Source: Paracidovorax anthurii (lineage in GTDB: Bacteria > Pseudomonadota > Gammaproteobacteria > Burkholderiales > Burkholderiaceae_C). Taken from it: 64,000 nt of DNA. The stretch's first letter is position 1, and the number at the start of each line of letters is the position of its first letter. The translations under genes and the position numbers were made by a program. Location of the stretch: positions 1 to 64,000 of the forward strand of contig NZ_QLTA01000026.1 of assembly GCF_003269065.1 (NCBI RefSeq), given 5' to 3'. Shown here piece after piece: positions 37,319-46,602 of the stretch. Under the pieces are notes generated by a model. The model was not told the origin of the DNA. It was given only the letters and a program-made list of their open reading frames with translations, and ran no database searches.

Positions 37319-40300
37319 ATGAATGCCCCGAAAGCCAGCCAGATGTCGATGCAAGACATCAAATCGCTGAACTTTGAGCCGCTGCGCGCGGCCTACCCGG
37401 AGCTCGCCAACATGGGCGGGTACGCGGAGCACTACGCGCACACCGACCCAGAGAGCGCGCTGGTCAAGCTGCGCAATTTCGCCGAACGCCTCGTCGACCG
37501 GCTCTACCTGAAGCTCAAGCTCGAACGCGTCCCGCAATCCAACTTCGTGGATCTGCTGCACAACGCCAGCTTCAAGGCTATCGCCCAGCCGCTGGTTCTG
37601 GACAAGCTCCACCTGCTGCGCCGCCTGGGCAACCGCGGCGCACATGGCGAAGACGTCGAAGCGGCGGATGCCGTCCGATGCGTCCAGGAGGCGTGGCAAC
37701 TCGCCCGCTGGCTCCATGTGACCTTCCTCGTCGGCAAGGTTGAGGACTTCCCAGAGTTCAAGCAACCTCCGGTCGAGGGTATCGACAGCAAGGCCGAGTT
37801 CAAGCGCAAGGCCAAGGCGCTGGCCGAGGAGAACAGCCTCAAGGAAGAGCGTCTGAAGCAGGCGCTGGAGGAGTTGGCTGCGCTGCGCGCCGCGGATCGT
37901 CTTGCCGCGCCTGCGACCGCCGCCAGCGCGCCGCCCACCGCGGAAGCGCTGCAACTGGTCAGCCAAGCCTCGGCTCAGGCTGCCAGCCAACTGCGCTTCA
38001 CGGAGGACAACACCCGCAAGTGGCTGATCGACCGCGACCTGCGCATGGCCGGCTGGGATGTGCCGCCTGGCACCGCCAGCAACGATTCGGTGGGCCAGGA
38101 GGTCGAAGTCCCGCACCAGCCCACCGCCACCGGCAAGGGCTATTGCGACTACGTGCTCTGGGACGACAACGGAAAGCCACTGGCGGTTGTGGAGGCCAAG
38201 AAGACGCGGGTCGATGCCCGCGCAGGCCAGGAGCAAGCCAAGCTCTACGCAGACGCGCTGGAGAAGCTGCACGACCAGCGGCCGATGATCTTCTATACCA
38301 ACGGCCACGACATCTGGGTGTGGGACGACGCCGCCGGCTACCCACCTCGCTCGGTGTTCGGCTTCTTCTCCAAGGACACGCTGCAGTACCGCGTGGGCTT
38401 CCAGCGCAAGGAGAAGCTGGATCTGCTGAAAGACGTCCGGCCCGACCCCAACATCGCCGGTTACCTGCATCAGCTTGAGAGCATCACCCGCGTCGCCGAA
38501 CGCTTCACGCAGCGTCATCGCCGTGCCCTGGTGGTGCAGGCCACCGGCACGGGCAAGACCCGCGTCGCCATCGCCTTGTCCAAGCTGCTGATCGAAGCTC
38601 GCTGGGTCAAGCGCGTGCTGTTTCTGTGCGACCGCAAGGAGCTGCGCAAGCAGGCCAAGAACGCCTTCAACGACTTCGTCCTGGAACCCATCTACGTCAT
38701 CGGCCAGGCCAACGACGTGGGCAAGATGGATGCGCGCATCTACATCGGCATCTACCAAGGGCTGATCAACGACTATGAGTCGTTTGACGTCGGCTTCTTC
38801 GATCTGATCATTGCTGACGAGTCGCACCGCTCCATCTACAACCTCTACGGCGACCTCTTCAAGTACTTCGACGCCATCCAGGTGGGCCTGACGGCCACGC
38901 CGGTGGAGATGGTCAGCCGCAGCACTTGCCGCCTGTTCGGGTGCGACTACAAGCTGCCCACCGCCAATTACCCGCTGGAACAGGCGATCGCCGACCGAAA
39001 GCTGGTGCCCTTCCGTGTCGTCGCGCACACCACGAAGTTCCTGCGCGACGGCATCAAGGCAGCACACCTGACCGATGAGCAGATAGCCCAGCTCGAGGAT
39101 CAAGGCATCGACCCCAACACCCTGGACTTCGACGCCAAGGAAATCGACGACGCCGTCTTCAACAAGGACACCAACCGCGTCATCCTGCGCAACTTGATTG
39201 ACAACGGCCTGCGTGATGCCGATGGCCAGCTCCCCGGTAAGAGCATCGTCTTCGCGCGCAACATCGACCATGCCCGCCTTCTTGCCGAACTGTTCGACAA
39301 GATGTACCCGCAGTTCGCGGGCAAGTTCTGCCGAGTGATCCACTCCAAGGAGCCGCGAGCCGAGAATCTGATCGACCAGTTCAAGGAGCCCAACGGCGAC
39401 TTGCGCATCGCCATCTCGGTGGACATGCTGGACACGGGCATCGACGTGCCTGAGGTGGTCAACCTCGTCTTCGCCAAACCGGTCAAGAGCAAGGTCAAGT
39501 TCTGGCAAATGATTGGCCGCGGCACCCGACTGTGCAAAAACCTCTTCGGCCCCGGCAAGGATAAGAGCGAGTTCTTGATCTTCGACCACTGGAACAACTT
39601 CGAGTTCCACGAGCTCAACGCCGAGGAGGTCGAACCCTCCACGCCCAAGCCCCTGACCCAGCGCCGCTACGAGGCCCGCATCGAACTCGCCGCCCTGGCT
39701 CTTGCCAGGTCCGACCTGGCCGCCTTCGATCTCTTGGCCGAGCAGATCCGGCAATGCGCAGCAGCCCTGCCCGATGGCGCCATAGCCGTGCGCGAGAACT
39801 GGCAAGCGGTGCAGCAAGCGCGCGATGCAAAGCTGATTCACCAGTTCGCGCCCGTCACACGTCAGCTGCTGGTCGACACGGTCGCGCCGCTGATGAGTGC
39901 CGTCGATGTGCGCGGCGAGGGAGATGCCCTGCGCTGGGATCTTCTGCTGGGTAAGGCCCAGGCTGCAGCGATTGCAGACCCTGGCAAGCCCAACCCGCAT
40001 CGGGCCGAGATCCTGGAATGGGTAGAGCGCCTGCCGCCACATCTCAATCCGGTGCGAGCCAAAGCCGACGAGTTGAAGTCCTTGCGCTCCGACGCCTTCT
40101 GGCAATCGCCCAGCTTTGCCCACCTGGACAAGCTGCGCGCGGCCCTGCGTGATGTGATGGCCCTGGCCGAAGCGCCAATCCTGCCGCCTCCGATGCCGAC
40201 AGCCGTGCTCGACGTTCGCGAGGACGAGGCCGAGTACCAGGTCCACGTCCGCCCCTCCAAGATCAAGGACGTGGACTTCGTCATCTACCGCAAGGCGGTA

Positions 40301-40768
40301 CAAGCTGCGCTGGAACCTCTGTTCGAAAGCGACCCGGTGCTGGTCAAGGTGCGGAACGGCGAAGCCATCACCCAGGACGAACTGGACAAGCTCAACAGCC
40401 TGCTCCACACGCGTAACCCCGATGTGGATCTGGCCACTCTGCGCGAGTTCTATCCCGACACCGCCATCCCCTTGGCCCACATCCTGCGCGCCATCGTCGG
40501 CCTGGACCACGAGGCCGTCGAAGCCAAGTTCACAGCCTTCGCCCAATCCCACGCACTGAGCAGTCAGCAGCTCCGCTTCCTTGGCATGCTCAAGGACCAC
40601 ATCCGCCAGTTCGGCGCCATTGCCGTGGCGCAGCTTTTCGACGCACCGTTCAACACCCTCCATGCCGAGGGTCTGGGCGGCGTCTTCCCCAATCAACACC
40701 AACTCGACGAGGTGGTGGCGCTGGTGCGCGGCTTTGGTGAGCCGCTGCAGCCGCCCGCCGCCAACTGA
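37319..40768 (+). CDS. hsdR: Type I restriction enzyme, R subunit (HsdR)
   Basis: 1,149 residues. An N-terminal DUF4145-like helical region (NFAERLVDRLY ... LRRLGNRGAHG) is followed by a coiled stretch near 165-220. The PD-(D/E)xK nuclease follows with D277 (CDYVLW) and E292-K294 (VVEAKKT). Then comes an SF2 translocase: Walker A QATGTGKT at 407-414, DESH box at 500-503, GLTATP, and QMIGRGTR as motif VI. It cuts DNA after ATP-driven translocation, when bound to HsdM-HsdS on unmodified sites. The predicted sigma54 transcript begins one base before ATG 37319. ATG 37343 (MSMQDIKS) would give a leader of about 25 bases, as in the other two sigma54 operons, so the true start may be 37343. Confidence 0.93.
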   Translation: MNAPKASQMSMQDIKSLNFEPLRAAYPELANMGGYAEHYAHTDPESALVKLRNFAERLVDRLYLKLKLERVPQSNFVDLLHNASFKAIAQPLVLDKLHLLRRLGNRGAHGEDVEAADAVRCVQEAWQLARWLHVTFLVGKVEDFPEFKQPPVEGIDSKAEFKRKAKALAEENSLKEERLKQALEELAALRAADRLAAPATAASAPPTAEALQLVSQASAQAASQLRFTEDNTRKWLIDRDLRMAGWDVPPGTASNDSVGQEVEVPHQPTATGKGYCDYVLWDDNGKPLAVVEAKKTRVDARAGQEQAKLYADALEKLHDQRPMIFYTNGHDIWVWDDAAGYPPRSVFGFFSKDTLQYRVGFQRKEKLDLLKDVRPDPNIAGYLHQLESITRVAERFTQRHRRALVVQATGTGKTRVAIALSKLLIEARWVKRVLFLCDRKELRKQAKNAFNDFVLEPIYVIGQANDVGKMDARIYIGIYQGLINDYESFDVGFFDLIIADESHRSIYNLYGDLFKYFDAIQVGLTATPVEMVSRSTCRLFGCDYKLPTANYPLEQAIADRKLVPFRVVAHTTKFLRDGIKAAHLTDEQIAQLEDQGIDPNTLDFDAKEIDDAVFNKDTNRVILRNLIDNGLRDADGQLPGKSIVFARNIDHARLLAELFDKMYPQFAGKFCRVIHSKEPRAENLIDQFKEPNGDLRIAISVDMLDTGIDVPEVVNLVFAKPVKSKVKFWQMIGRGTRLCKNLFGPGKDKSEFLIFDHWNNFEFHELNAEEVEPSTPKPLTQRRYEARIELAALALARSDLAAFDLLAEQIRQCAAALPDGAIAVRENWQAVQQARDAKLIHQFAPVTRQLLVDTVAPLMSAVDVRGEGDALRWDLLLGKAQAAAIADPGKPNPHRAEILEWVERLPPHLNPVRAKADELKSLRSDAFWQSPSFAHLDKLRAALRDVMALAEAPILPPPMPTAVLDVREDEAEYQVHVRPSKIKDVDFVIYRKAVQAALEPLFESDPVLVKVRNGEAITQDELDKLNSLLHTRNPDVDLATLREFYPDTAIPLAHILRAIVGLDHEAVEAKFTAFAQSHALSSQQLRFLGMLKDHIRQFGAIAVAQLFDAPFNTLHAEGLGGVFPNQHQLDEVVALVRGFGEPLQPPAAN

Positions 40769-40794
40769 AGCCGTAGACAAGAAGAAAGCACATC

Positions 40795-42339
40795 ATGATC
40801 ACAGGGCCCCTCAAGAGCCGCATCGACAGCCTCTGGACCGATTTCTGGACCGGTGGCATCACCAACCCGTTGACGGTGATCGAGCAGATCACTTTCCTGA
40901 TGTACAGCCGCCTGCTGGACATGCAGGAGCGGAAGGACGAGAAGCGCGCCTCGCTGACCGGCCAGCCCTTCGCCCGCCGCTTCAGTGAAGCCGACCAGGA
41001 TTGCCGCTGGGAAACCTGGCGCCACTACGGCAGCGAGAAGATGCTGCCCCACGTGCGCGACCGCGTGTTTCCGCACTTCCGCCGCCTGGCTGAGCGCAGC
41101 ACCGGTGCTGGCAGCCTGTTCGCGTCCTTCATGAAGGACGCGCAGCTGATGATCCAGAAGGAGACCCTGCTCTCCAAGGCCGTAGCGGCCGTGCAGGACC
41201 TTCCCCTGGAGCGTGGCGACACCAAGGGCGACCTCTACGAGTACCTGCTCAGCAAGCTCACCACCGCCGGCATCAACGGCCAGTTCCGCACGCCTCGGCA
41301 CATCATCCGCCTGATGGTGGAGCTGATGCAGCCCCAGCCCACAGACCGCATCTGCGACCCCTCCTGCGGCACCGCTGGCTTCCTCGTCGAAGCCTACGAC
41401 TATCTGCTGCGCGAACACACCAGCGAGGCGGGCAAACATGTGGAACTGGTAGACGGCGAGGAGCACGTCACCTACAGCGGCGACCTGCTTGTCCAGCAAG
41501 GCCACCGCGCGCATGTGGACAGCGACATGTTCCACGCCTACGACTTCGACGCCACCATGCTGCGCATCGCCAGCATGAACCTGGTGATGCACGGCGTGGG
41601 CGAGCCTGATGTGCACTATCAGGACACGTTGAGCCAGAGCTTCGAGGAGCGCCACCCCAAAGGCTCCAAGGGCGCCTTTGATCTCATTCTGGCCAACCCA
41701 CCGTTCAAGGGCAGCCTGGATGAGCAAGACGTGGCCCCGGACCTGCTACGCGTCGTCAAGACCAAGAAGACCGAGCTGCTTTTCATCGCGCTCATCCTGC
41801 GCATGCTCAAGGTCGGTGGCCGCAGCGCCACCATTGTGCCGGACGGCGTGCTCTTCGGCTCTAGCAAGGCCCATGTGCAGTTGCGCCAGCACCTGATCGA
41901 GAGCAACCAGCTGGAGGCGGTGATCTCGCTGCCCTCCGGCGTGTTCAAGCCCTACGCCGGAGTCTCCACCGCCATCATCATCTTCGCCAAGGGTGGCAAG
42001 ACCGAGAACGTGTTCTTCTACGACGTGCGATCGGACGGCTTCACGCTTGACGATAAGCGGACTCAGATTGGCAGTGGGAAGGGCGACTTGCCGGATGTGC
42101 TCGACACGTATCGGCGGTGGTGCGACGGATCAACTCGGCTCGAGGACAGGACCGCACAGGCCTTCGAAGTCGACATCGATTCAATTCGAGCTCTGGACTA
42201 CGACCTGGCAATAGGCCGCTACCAAGTGCATGCGCACGAGCAAGTTTCGCATGCTCCGCCCGCGAAGATCCTTTCACGGCTGATAGCTCTTGAAGCAGAA
42301 ATTTCTAATGATCTTGCTGACTTGCAGGGGATGCTCTGA
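40795..42339 (+). CDS. hsdM: Type I restriction-modification DNA methyltransferase subunit (HsdM)
   Basis: 514 residues. The N-terminal helical HsdM domain is followed by an N6-adenine methyltransferase fold: motif I DPSCGTAGFL from D188 binds S-adenosylmethionine, and motif IV NPPF at 301-304 is catalytic. Other family marks are TPRHIIRLMVELM (near 164) and VPDGVLFGSS. The enzyme methylates adenine on host sites and forms the core of the restriction complex. It lies 26 bp after hsdR and its stop overlaps the hsdS start by one base (TGATG). Confidence 0.95.
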   Translation: MITGPLKSRIDSLWTDFWTGGITNPLTVIEQITFLMYSRLLDMQERKDEKRASLTGQPFARRFSEADQDCRWETWRHYGSEKMLPHVRDRVFPHFRRLAERSTGAGSLFASFMKDAQLMIQKETLLSKAVAAVQDLPLERGDTKGDLYEYLLSKLTTAGINGQFRTPRHIIRLMVELMQPQPTDRICDPSCGTAGFLVEAYDYLLREHTSEAGKHVELVDGEEHVTYSGDLLVQQGHRAHVDSDMFHAYDFDATMLRIASMNLVMHGVGEPDVHYQDTLSQSFEERHPKGSKGAFDLILANPPFKGSLDEQDVAPDLLRVVKTKKTELLFIALILRMLKVGGRSATIVPDGVLFGSSKAHVQLRQHLIESNQLEAVISLPSGVFKPYAGVSTAIIIFAKGGKTENVFFYDVRSDGFTLDDKRTQIGSGKGDLPDVLDTYRRWCDGSTRLEDRTAQAFEVDIDSIRALDYDLAIGRYQVHAHEQVSHAPPAKILSRLIALEAEISNDLADLQGML

Positions 42340-43508
42340 TGCGCCCAAAAAGGCTAGGAGACCTTTTGCTAGATGCGCAATCTGGCTTTGCGTCGGGAGA
42401 GGATATTGCAGAGGGTGGAGTACTACAGGTTCGAATGAACAATGTTGAGACCGACGGCTCCTGGAACTGGAGCTCTAGGCGCATGGTTCCCGCGACTGAG
42501 AAGCAGCTTGATCGATGCCTGCTAGCGCCTGGAGACGTCCTATTCAACGCTACGAACAGCCCAGAGCTAGTCGGCAAATCAGCTCTCTTTCTCGGCGCAA
42601 AGGAACCAGTAGTCTTCTCGAACCACTTCCTTCGCCTACGTACCGACCCTGACCAACTCAGTGCTGGCTATTTGGCGCATTGGTTGAGATCCCAATGGAT
42701 CAAAGGAACGTTCCAGCGGCTGTGCAACGCGTGGGTCAATCAGGCAAGTGTCCGAAAGGAAAGCCTGCTTGACATGGAGCTCTCGCCCCCATCGCTGAAT
42801 CAGCAGGAGCGCATCGCCACTATCCTCGACAAGGCCGACAGCCTGCGCCGCAAGCGACAGGCGGCCATCCGGCTGTCTGATGAATTTCTGAGAGCGGTGT
42901 TTCACGAGCGCTTCGCAGCTAAGCCCCGATCCAGCGTACTGACTGACTACTGCGATTTTCTTGCGGGCTTTGCATTCAAAAGCGATCAGTACATCAAGCC
43001 TCACGACGGCGTCCGCTTGCTGCGTGGCATCAATGTCGGCGTCGATCGATTCGACTGGAGCGACGCTGTTGGGTACCCGGTGAGCGCTGTCGATGATCTA
43101 GGACGATATCGACTCGAGCAGGGTGACGTTGTACTCGCGATGGACCGTCCTTGGATCTCGACAGGTCTCAAATGTGCCGTTGTTGACGATCGAGTTGCTG
43201 GTAGCTATCTCGTGCAACGTGTCGCTCGCCTGCGTCCCAGGCAGCCAGGCACAGGTGCATTCGTCTTCAATTGCCTGCAAGGCCACGACTTCAAGGTCCA
43301 CTGCCGGATTACAGAGACCACGATTCCTCACATCTCCCCAAAAGACTTTTCTTCATTCCCTGTTCCCTGCGCTACCGAAGCGGAGCTTCGCTTGTTTTCT
43401 GAACTCGCAAGAAAGGTGTGGGGGATGACCTCCACGGGCACGATCGCCGCCACGTCCGGAGATGAACTGCTCTCTTCCCTGCAAGCCAAGTTCTTTGCAC
43501 TTGCCTAA
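42339..43508 (+). CDS. hsdS: Type I restriction-modification specificity subunit (HsdS)
   Basis: 389 residues with the usual two target-recognition domains and two conserved helices. TRD1 covers about 1-155 and ends in LSPPSLNQQERIATILDKADSL and the coiled RRKRQAAIRLSDEFL helix. TRD2 (about 195-355) ends in VPCATEAELRLFSELA. It chooses the split DNA target for methylation and cutting. Base composition in the first TRD is less GC-rich than in hsdM, as often seen where recognition domains are exchanged. The target sequence cannot be read from the protein. Confidence 0.92.
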   Translation: MRPKRLGDLLLDAQSGFASGEDIAEGGVLQVRMNNVETDGSWNWSSRRMVPATEKQLDRCLLAPGDVLFNATNSPELVGKSALFLGAKEPVVFSNHFLRLRTDPDQLSAGYLAHWLRSQWIKGTFQRLCNAWVNQASVRKESLLDMELSPPSLNQQERIATILDKADSLRRKRQAAIRLSDEFLRAVFHERFAAKPRSSVLTDYCDFLAGFAFKSDQYIKPHDGVRLLRGINVGVDRFDWSDAVGYPVSAVDDLGRYRLEQGDVVLAMDRPWISTGLKCAVVDDRVAGSYLVQRVARLRPRQPGTGAFVFNCLQGHDFKVHCRITETTIPHISPKDFSSFPVPCATEAELRLFSELARKVWGMTSTGTIAATSGDELLSSLQAKFFALA

Positions 43509-43520
43509 GCCCCTGACAAC

Positions 43521-45233
43521 ATGACTTCGATCATCAAAGCAATCCAAGTAGCGAATTTCAAAGGCTTCTCAGAGAAAGTTCGAATTGAAATCCGCCCTAT
43601 CACTTTGCTGTTTGGAGCCAACAGCGCCGGAAAGAGCAGCGTGCTACAGGGGCTGCAACTGGTGCGGGAGATCCTGGAGAGGGGTGATGCCAACGTCGAC
43701 CGCACGCGACAGGGAGGGGACACCATCGACCTCGGTGGCTTCCGCAACTTCGTACACAAGCGCGACCTTTCACGCGAGGTCACCCTCCGTGTCGAAATGG
43801 AACTTGGCGACGAAGCCATCCCGGAGTTCTTCGAGGATGCGATCGAAGATAGATCGGATGTCGATGCCGAGGTTTGGCGCTTCCATGAGACGCTGGATTT
43901 GGTTCGCAACCAAGTCCAGCGAGTGGCGGTGCAGCTGACGCTCAGCTGGAGCGAATTCCAGCAACGGGCAGTCGTGAGCGGCTACCAGGTCGACTTCAAT
44001 GACACTTGGTGCGTCGACGTCAAGACTGATGCCAGCGGCAGCAGGCCCCAACTCCGCCTTAACGCGAGCCACCCGATATTTTTTGCGGATGAGATCGAAG
44101 GCGATGCGTTGTTCAGTGAGCTTGCGGCATGGGCTCGTCCCGGCATGCCCGGCCATCTGTTTCGCGCCGAGCTTGGCATGTGCACAGACGAGTTGGAGGA
44201 AGGAGACATCAAGGAGCCGATTCCCAACTCAGTGCTGCTGGCAGCGTTGGAAGTCGTGCGCGGCTCATACGCCGACAGCCCAAATCCCGGCTACGCGACT
44301 TGGCTACGAGATTTCCAAGCCGCGCTCCCAGCCTTGGACAAGCCAATCTTGATCCCCGCGGGGCGGCCTGAGACCGCCTCAAATGTGTTCGTCCTCCAAG
44401 AGTTTTCGGCCTTCATGTCCTGGCTGCTGCTCGGCCCTGCACAACTCTTGCGCGATCAATTGCGCAAGTCACGCTACCTCGGCCCGCTGCGCCGCATTCC
44501 GCCGCGCGACTTTGACGTGGCCCTTAGCAAGACAGAGGCCGCTTGGTCGGACGGCATGGCAGCATGGCAGGCGCTGATGGCGGACCAAGGCAATTTGGCA
44601 AGCGCATGCGGTGACTGGATGCGTCACCCGCAGAAGCTAGCCACCGGGTACGGCGTCGAGCGAAATGTCGTCCAAGAGTTCGACGTCTCGGGGCCAGAGC
44701 CCAAGCCCTTGGGTAGAGAGCGGCAGCGCCTGGCACTGGTGGATGCAGACGGACAGCGCCATCTTCCGCAAGACGTCGGCGTGGGAATCTCCCAAGTCTT
44801 GCCGGTGGTTGTCGCCGCGCAGGACCGCTCTGCCAGCTTGGTGATCATCGAGCAACCCGAGCTGCATATCCATCCAGCGGTACAGGTCGGCTTGGGCGAC
44901 TTGTTCATCGACGGAGTACTGAACAAGGGCCTGTCGTTCCTGATTGAGACGCACAGCGAGCATCTGGTGATGCGCCTTCAGCGACGCCTGCGCGAGCAGA
45001 TGGCCGGCGAAGCGTCGCCAGAGACGGAGCCCCTGGAACCCAAAGACGTGAGCTTCGTCTACCTGGGTCGAGACCAGTCTGGGTGCGTCAGGGCATCTCA
45101 CATTGGGCTCACTGAGCAAGGCAAGTTCGATGCGCCCTGGCCGAACGGCTTCTTTGCCGAGCGTGCGGCAGAAGTGCTGCCGTCGGCCATGCGTGCTCAG
45201 CTCGAAGCGCGCCTCAAGGGAGCAGCAAAGTGA
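43521..45233 (+). CDS. AAA-family ATPase with DUF3696-like C-terminus
   Basis: 570 residues. It is an ABC/SMC-like ATPase of the OLD/RecF type: Walker A GANSAGKSS (32-40) after KAIQVANFKGF, a signature-like DVGVGISQVLPVV, Walker B LVIIEQPELHIHP with E444 as catalytic acid, and the H-loop ETHSEHL at 476-482. No TOPRIM nuclease is fused, and the C-terminus ends soon after like DUF3696 proteins. It starts 12 bp after hsdS and overlaps the next gene by 4 bases (GTGA). Such ATPases often act as sensors that unleash a paired effector in anti-phage modules; that role here is inferred from the coupling. Confidence 0.82.
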   Translation: MTSIIKAIQVANFKGFSEKVRIEIRPITLLFGANSAGKSSVLQGLQLVREILERGDANVDRTRQGGDTIDLGGFRNFVHKRDLSREVTLRVEMELGDEAIPEFFEDAIEDRSDVDAEVWRFHETLDLVRNQVQRVAVQLTLSWSEFQQRAVVSGYQVDFNDTWCVDVKTDASGSRPQLRLNASHPIFFADEIEGDALFSELAAWARPGMPGHLFRAELGMCTDELEEGDIKEPIPNSVLLAALEVVRGSYADSPNPGYATWLRDFQAALPALDKPILIPAGRPETASNVFVLQEFSAFMSWLLLGPAQLLRDQLRKSRYLGPLRRIPPRDFDVALSKTEAAWSDGMAAWQALMADQGNLASACGDWMRHPQKLATGYGVERNVVQEFDVSGPEPKPLGRERQRLALVDADGQRHLPQDVGVGISQVLPVVVAAQDRSASLVIIEQPELHIHPAVQVGLGDLFIDGVLNKGLSFLIETHSEHLVMRLQRRLREQMAGEASPETEPLEPKDVSFVYLGRDQSGCVRASHIGLTEQGKFDAPWPNGFFAERAAEVLPSAMRAQLEARLKGAAK

Positions 45234-46213
45234 TCTACGAATACGCAGTTAATCCCCGACTGGTGATTGATTGGGTGCTGAACAGGGACGTTGGTTTGGC
45301 ACGCCACTTTGGTCTCGACCAGCGGCGTTTGATCTCCGACGTCGCGGACAACTGGGCGGGTGAGGTGTACAGCGAGCTGATGAACCACTTCGGCGTCGAC
45401 ATGATTGGCGAGCCCGAATACGTCGATGCCGAACAGTTCATGCAAGGCCTAATGGAGTTCTTGCAGCAAGGAGCAGCCCGTGGAACGCGCCGCACTACAC
45501 AGACCTGGCTGGAGCAAGTTCTAGCGGTTCATCATGAAGAGCCGTTTCACGCGATCCTGTCTAGTGAAAAGCATGCTCAGTGTGACGCTGTAATTACGCC
45601 AGAGGTCACGCGCGACTTGCGAAACCCGCGGTGGTACTTGCCGACTATCGACGTCACTAGCAAGACTGCTCACGCGCTCGCCAACCAGTTATCGCCGCTG
45701 CTGCGACTAGCGAGCCAGATCATTCTCATTGACCCCTATTTCAAAGCCGACATCCCCGAGTATCGGGACGTTCTTAAGGCGCTGCTGCAAACGACTGTGA
45801 GCACGCGAGCGGCCGGCAGGTCCTTACCTTCGGTGGTGCTCATCTCTGGCGTTGCAGATCGCGATCGAGAGGCCTCTGTTCGTCCGCGTGCAGAGCAGCT
45901 TCTGAGTGAAGCGAGGCACCGGTGCGGAATGGCACTGGAGCGGCTTGGAGCGGCCATCCCGAGAGGGCTATCAGTCACCTTTCAGTGTGCTGCCGCGTTT
46001 GCGGATGGTGATGCGCTGCACAACCGCTACTTGCTGACTGATGTGGGCGGTGCAAGTCTTCCGTACGGTACGCACCCGACGGGGGAGCGCGTCTATGACG
46101 ACATCGCGCCGTTGTTCGAGGGCCAGTACAGGGCGCGCTGGAAGCAATACAGCAAGGCGGAAGGTCTGAACATCATCGGTGACCCGGTCATGGTTCAGGG
46201 CCAACTCATCTAG
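45230..46213 (+). CDS. PLD-like putative effector paired with the AAA ATPase
   Basis: 327 residues from GTG 45230, translationally coupled to the ATPase. The N-terminal third is unrecognised. The C-terminal half has strands LASQIILIDPYFKAD and LPSVVLISGVADRD, then HNRYLLTDVGGASLPYG near 270-285, an H-x-R-type variant of the phospholipase-D HKD motif seen in some nuclease-like families. Only one such motif is present, so an active enzyme would need to dimerise. It may be a nuclease triggered by the ATPase. That is inference; family membership should be treated as likely rather than sure. Confidence 0.6.
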   Translation: MIYEYAVNPRLVIDWVLNRDVGLARHFGLDQRRLISDVADNWAGEVYSELMNHFGVDMIGEPEYVDAEQFMQGLMEFLQQGAARGTRRTTQTWLEQVLAVHHEEPFHAILSSEKHAQCDAVITPEVTRDLRNPRWYLPTIDVTSKTAHALANQLSPLLRLASQIILIDPYFKADIPEYRDVLKALLQTTVSTRAAGRSLPSVVLISGVADRDREASVRPRAEQLLSEARHRCGMALERLGAAIPRGLSVTFQCAAAFADGDALHNRYLLTDVGGASLPYGTHPTGERVYDDIAPLFEGQYRARWKQYSKAEGLNIIGDPVMVQGQLI

Positions 46214-46263
46214 TCGAAGGCTGCAGAAAACAGAAGGCAGCACGTGTAGTTGAAAGGTTCGAA

Positions 46264-46476
46264 GTGGGAAAGTTTCTACTTTTAATTGTCGGCCTAGCGT
46301 TGGTCGCTGCAGCCGTAACGGCGCTTGTGAAAAGCGTCCTGATCCTTGCCGCGATCGTGATCGGACTGATGCTGCTCACACGCCTCTATCAAGCTCGGCC
46401 AAAGGCCTTCTATGCGGTGTGCATTGCGGCGGCCGCCGCGTCGCTTCCCAAGACTGTAGGCCGTGGGTCGGCATAA
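46264..46476 (+). CDS. Small two-helix membrane protein
   Basis: 70 residues from GTG 46264, which has AAAGG six bases upstream. Residues 3-22 (FLLLIVGLALVAAAVTALV) and 24-41 (SVLILAAIVIGLMLL) are two hydrophobic helices, and a third weaker one covers YAVCIAAAAAS. The remainder is basic (RLYQARPKAF). It probably sits in the inner membrane. No family was recognised. It precedes the coiled-coil protein gene in the same direction and could anchor it or form a membrane effector, but this is a guess. Confidence 0.55.
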   Translation: MGKFLLLIVGLALVAAAVTALVKSVLILAAIVIGLMLLTRLYQARPKAFYAVCIAAAAASLPKTVGRGSA

Positions 46477-46602
46477 CGGTCATGGTCTGGCTGGCCATAG
46501 AGTTTGTGCACGCCATCTACACACGCCTACGTCGGCCCGCAATGCCGCGTCTTCCTTCTGCTTGAGCAATCGCATCTTGGCCGCGCCGAAAGGATCAAGA
46601 AC

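Noticed and set aside
37166-40780. 1,204-codon minus-strand frame opposite hsdR
   Set aside because: hsdR is certain from its nuclease and helicase motifs; the antisense frame has only compositional bias.
46504-46602. Longer start (TTG 46504) for the coiled-coil protein
   Set aside because: No ribosome site precedes it, while GTG 46603 has AAAGGA at good spacing.
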